Shown here in pieces: positions 5,156 through 5,723 of a stretch of 5,723 nucleotides of DNA (positions are counted from its first letter, which is position 1; each line of letters opens with the position of its first letter). The DNA comes from Anaerococcus sp. (GTDB lineage: Bacteria; Bacillota; Clostridia; Tissierellales; Peptoniphilaceae). The notes under the pieces are model-generated. The model had not been told where the DNA came from and made no database searches. It worked only from the letters and a program-made list of their open reading frames with translations. The stretch lies in NCBI GenBank assembly GCA_030825745.1, contig JAPJPH010000067.1:1-5723 (forward strand). The letters run 5' to 3'. The position numbers and the translations under genes are program-made.

Positions 5156-5723
5156 AAAATAAGATGAATATTAATAGAGCCTGTAGGTACTATTTAAGTA
5201 AAGACAAGGATTTTATTTTAAATTTATTATTATTTACTTTGATTTCTCTTGGCTTTATTTTTTTACTATATAAAGGGATGTTTGATTCTAGAGGAAATGA
5301 TTATATTATATTAATGCTATATGTACTAATGCTTGGAATTTCACTAATTATGTCCAATTCTATGGTTGTAAATCTTACAGTCAAGGATAAACTAAATAAA
5401 CGTATTGAATTTATCCTAGGGTCAGGAATTAATATAAAAGATGTGATTAAAGCCTATGCAATAGAAATGTGGAGACTATCTTCTATTGTTCCATTTTTAT
5501 TATTTTTCCTAACTTATGTCCTAGTAGACTTTAAAATCGAATTTAAGTGGATTGTGGGCATATTTGTGACAATGATAGGAATGACATATTTTGAAATCCT
5601 ATTTTTTAACCTTATATCTTTATCCCAAAAAAACTTCAAGTTTTTCAAAAATATAGTTTTCTTTGGAACAACAATTTTAATTTACATGATAGGCACTTTT
5701 TCAGAGAAGATTCTATCATTAAT
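5152..5723 (+). CDS. ABC-2 type permease, AlbD-like, cut by the window edge
   Basis: This is the membrane partner of the preceding ATPase, expected to form the export or immunity channel. The first 190 codons are visible and remain open at the right edge, so the gene is partial at its 3' end. The product starts MKNKMNINRACRYYLSKDKD. Likely membrane helices are at about residues 21-40, 51-68, 110-126, 132-155 and 166-183. The cytoplasmic stretch at 77-102, with VKDKLNKRIEFILGSG, resembles the loop of ABC-2 permeases that contacts the ATPase (a DK-x-N-x-x-IEF-like motif followed by a small-residue turn and an I-K-D/E segment). Its ATG overlaps the ATPase stop as ATGA. The substrate is inferred from context only; pairing with an ABC ATPase is secure. 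Identification as AlbD specifically is weak because permeases of this type diverge quickly. Confidence 0.85.
   Translation, partial: MKNKMNINRACRYYLSKDKDFILNLLLFTLISLGFIFLLYKGMFDSRGNDYIILMLYVLMLGISLIMSNSMVVNLTVKDKLNKRIEFILGSGINIKDVIKAYAIEMWRLSSIVPFLLFFLTYVLVDFKIEFKWIVGIFVTMIGMTYFEILFFNLISLSQKNFKFFKNIVFFGTTILIYMIGTFSEKILSL

Overview
The window is AT-rich DNA with strong Gram-positive ribosome binding sites and tightly packed genes. It suggests a low-GC Firmicute, possibly an anaerobic coccus of the Anaerococcus/Peptoniphilus kind. That placement is inferred from composition and protein style only; there is no phylogenetic marker here.

Left part (1-2239): two plus-strand genes 26 nt apart. They encode a soluble protein of unknown function, whose true start may lie outside the window, and a GT-B glycosyltransferase of the family 4 type used in surface polysaccharide assembly. 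Both look like ordinary host genes and are visibly richer in C than the DNA to their right.

Middle part (2240-2820): no intact gene. It holds the wreck of an IS150-like (IS3 family) insertion sequence on the minus strand. Both imperfect terminal repeats survive, as does a frameshifted, internally deleted orfA; almost all of orfB is gone. A good promoter follows, with a perfect 12-bp palindrome just upstream of its -35 box.

Right part (2821-5723): a compact biosynthetic cluster for a ribosomally made, post-translationally modified peptide. A 41-codon gene encodes a precursor that aligns closely with subtilosin A precursor SboA: an eight-residue leader, then a core whose Cys 4, 7 and 13, Gly-Pro-x-Pro turn and Ile 24 fall at the subtilosin positions. 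Two further cysteines at core 10 and 16 make a perfect three-residue Cys ladder. A large inverted repeat with a promoter-like sequence in its loop separates the precursor from an AlbA-like radical SAM/SPASM maturase with an N-terminal PqqD-like leader-binding domain. An ABC ATPase and an ABC-2 type permease follow, each joined to the previous gene by an ATGA overlap; the permease runs off the right edge. The inferred logic is that the peptide is made in excess, thioether-crosslinked by the radical SAM enzyme and exported (or resisted) by the ABC pair. No leader peptidase like AlbE/AlbF is seen, but it could lie just downstream.

The most interesting content is the previously unflagged 41-aa precursor and its five-Cys core, which would make this a variant branch of the subtilosin-type sactipeptides.
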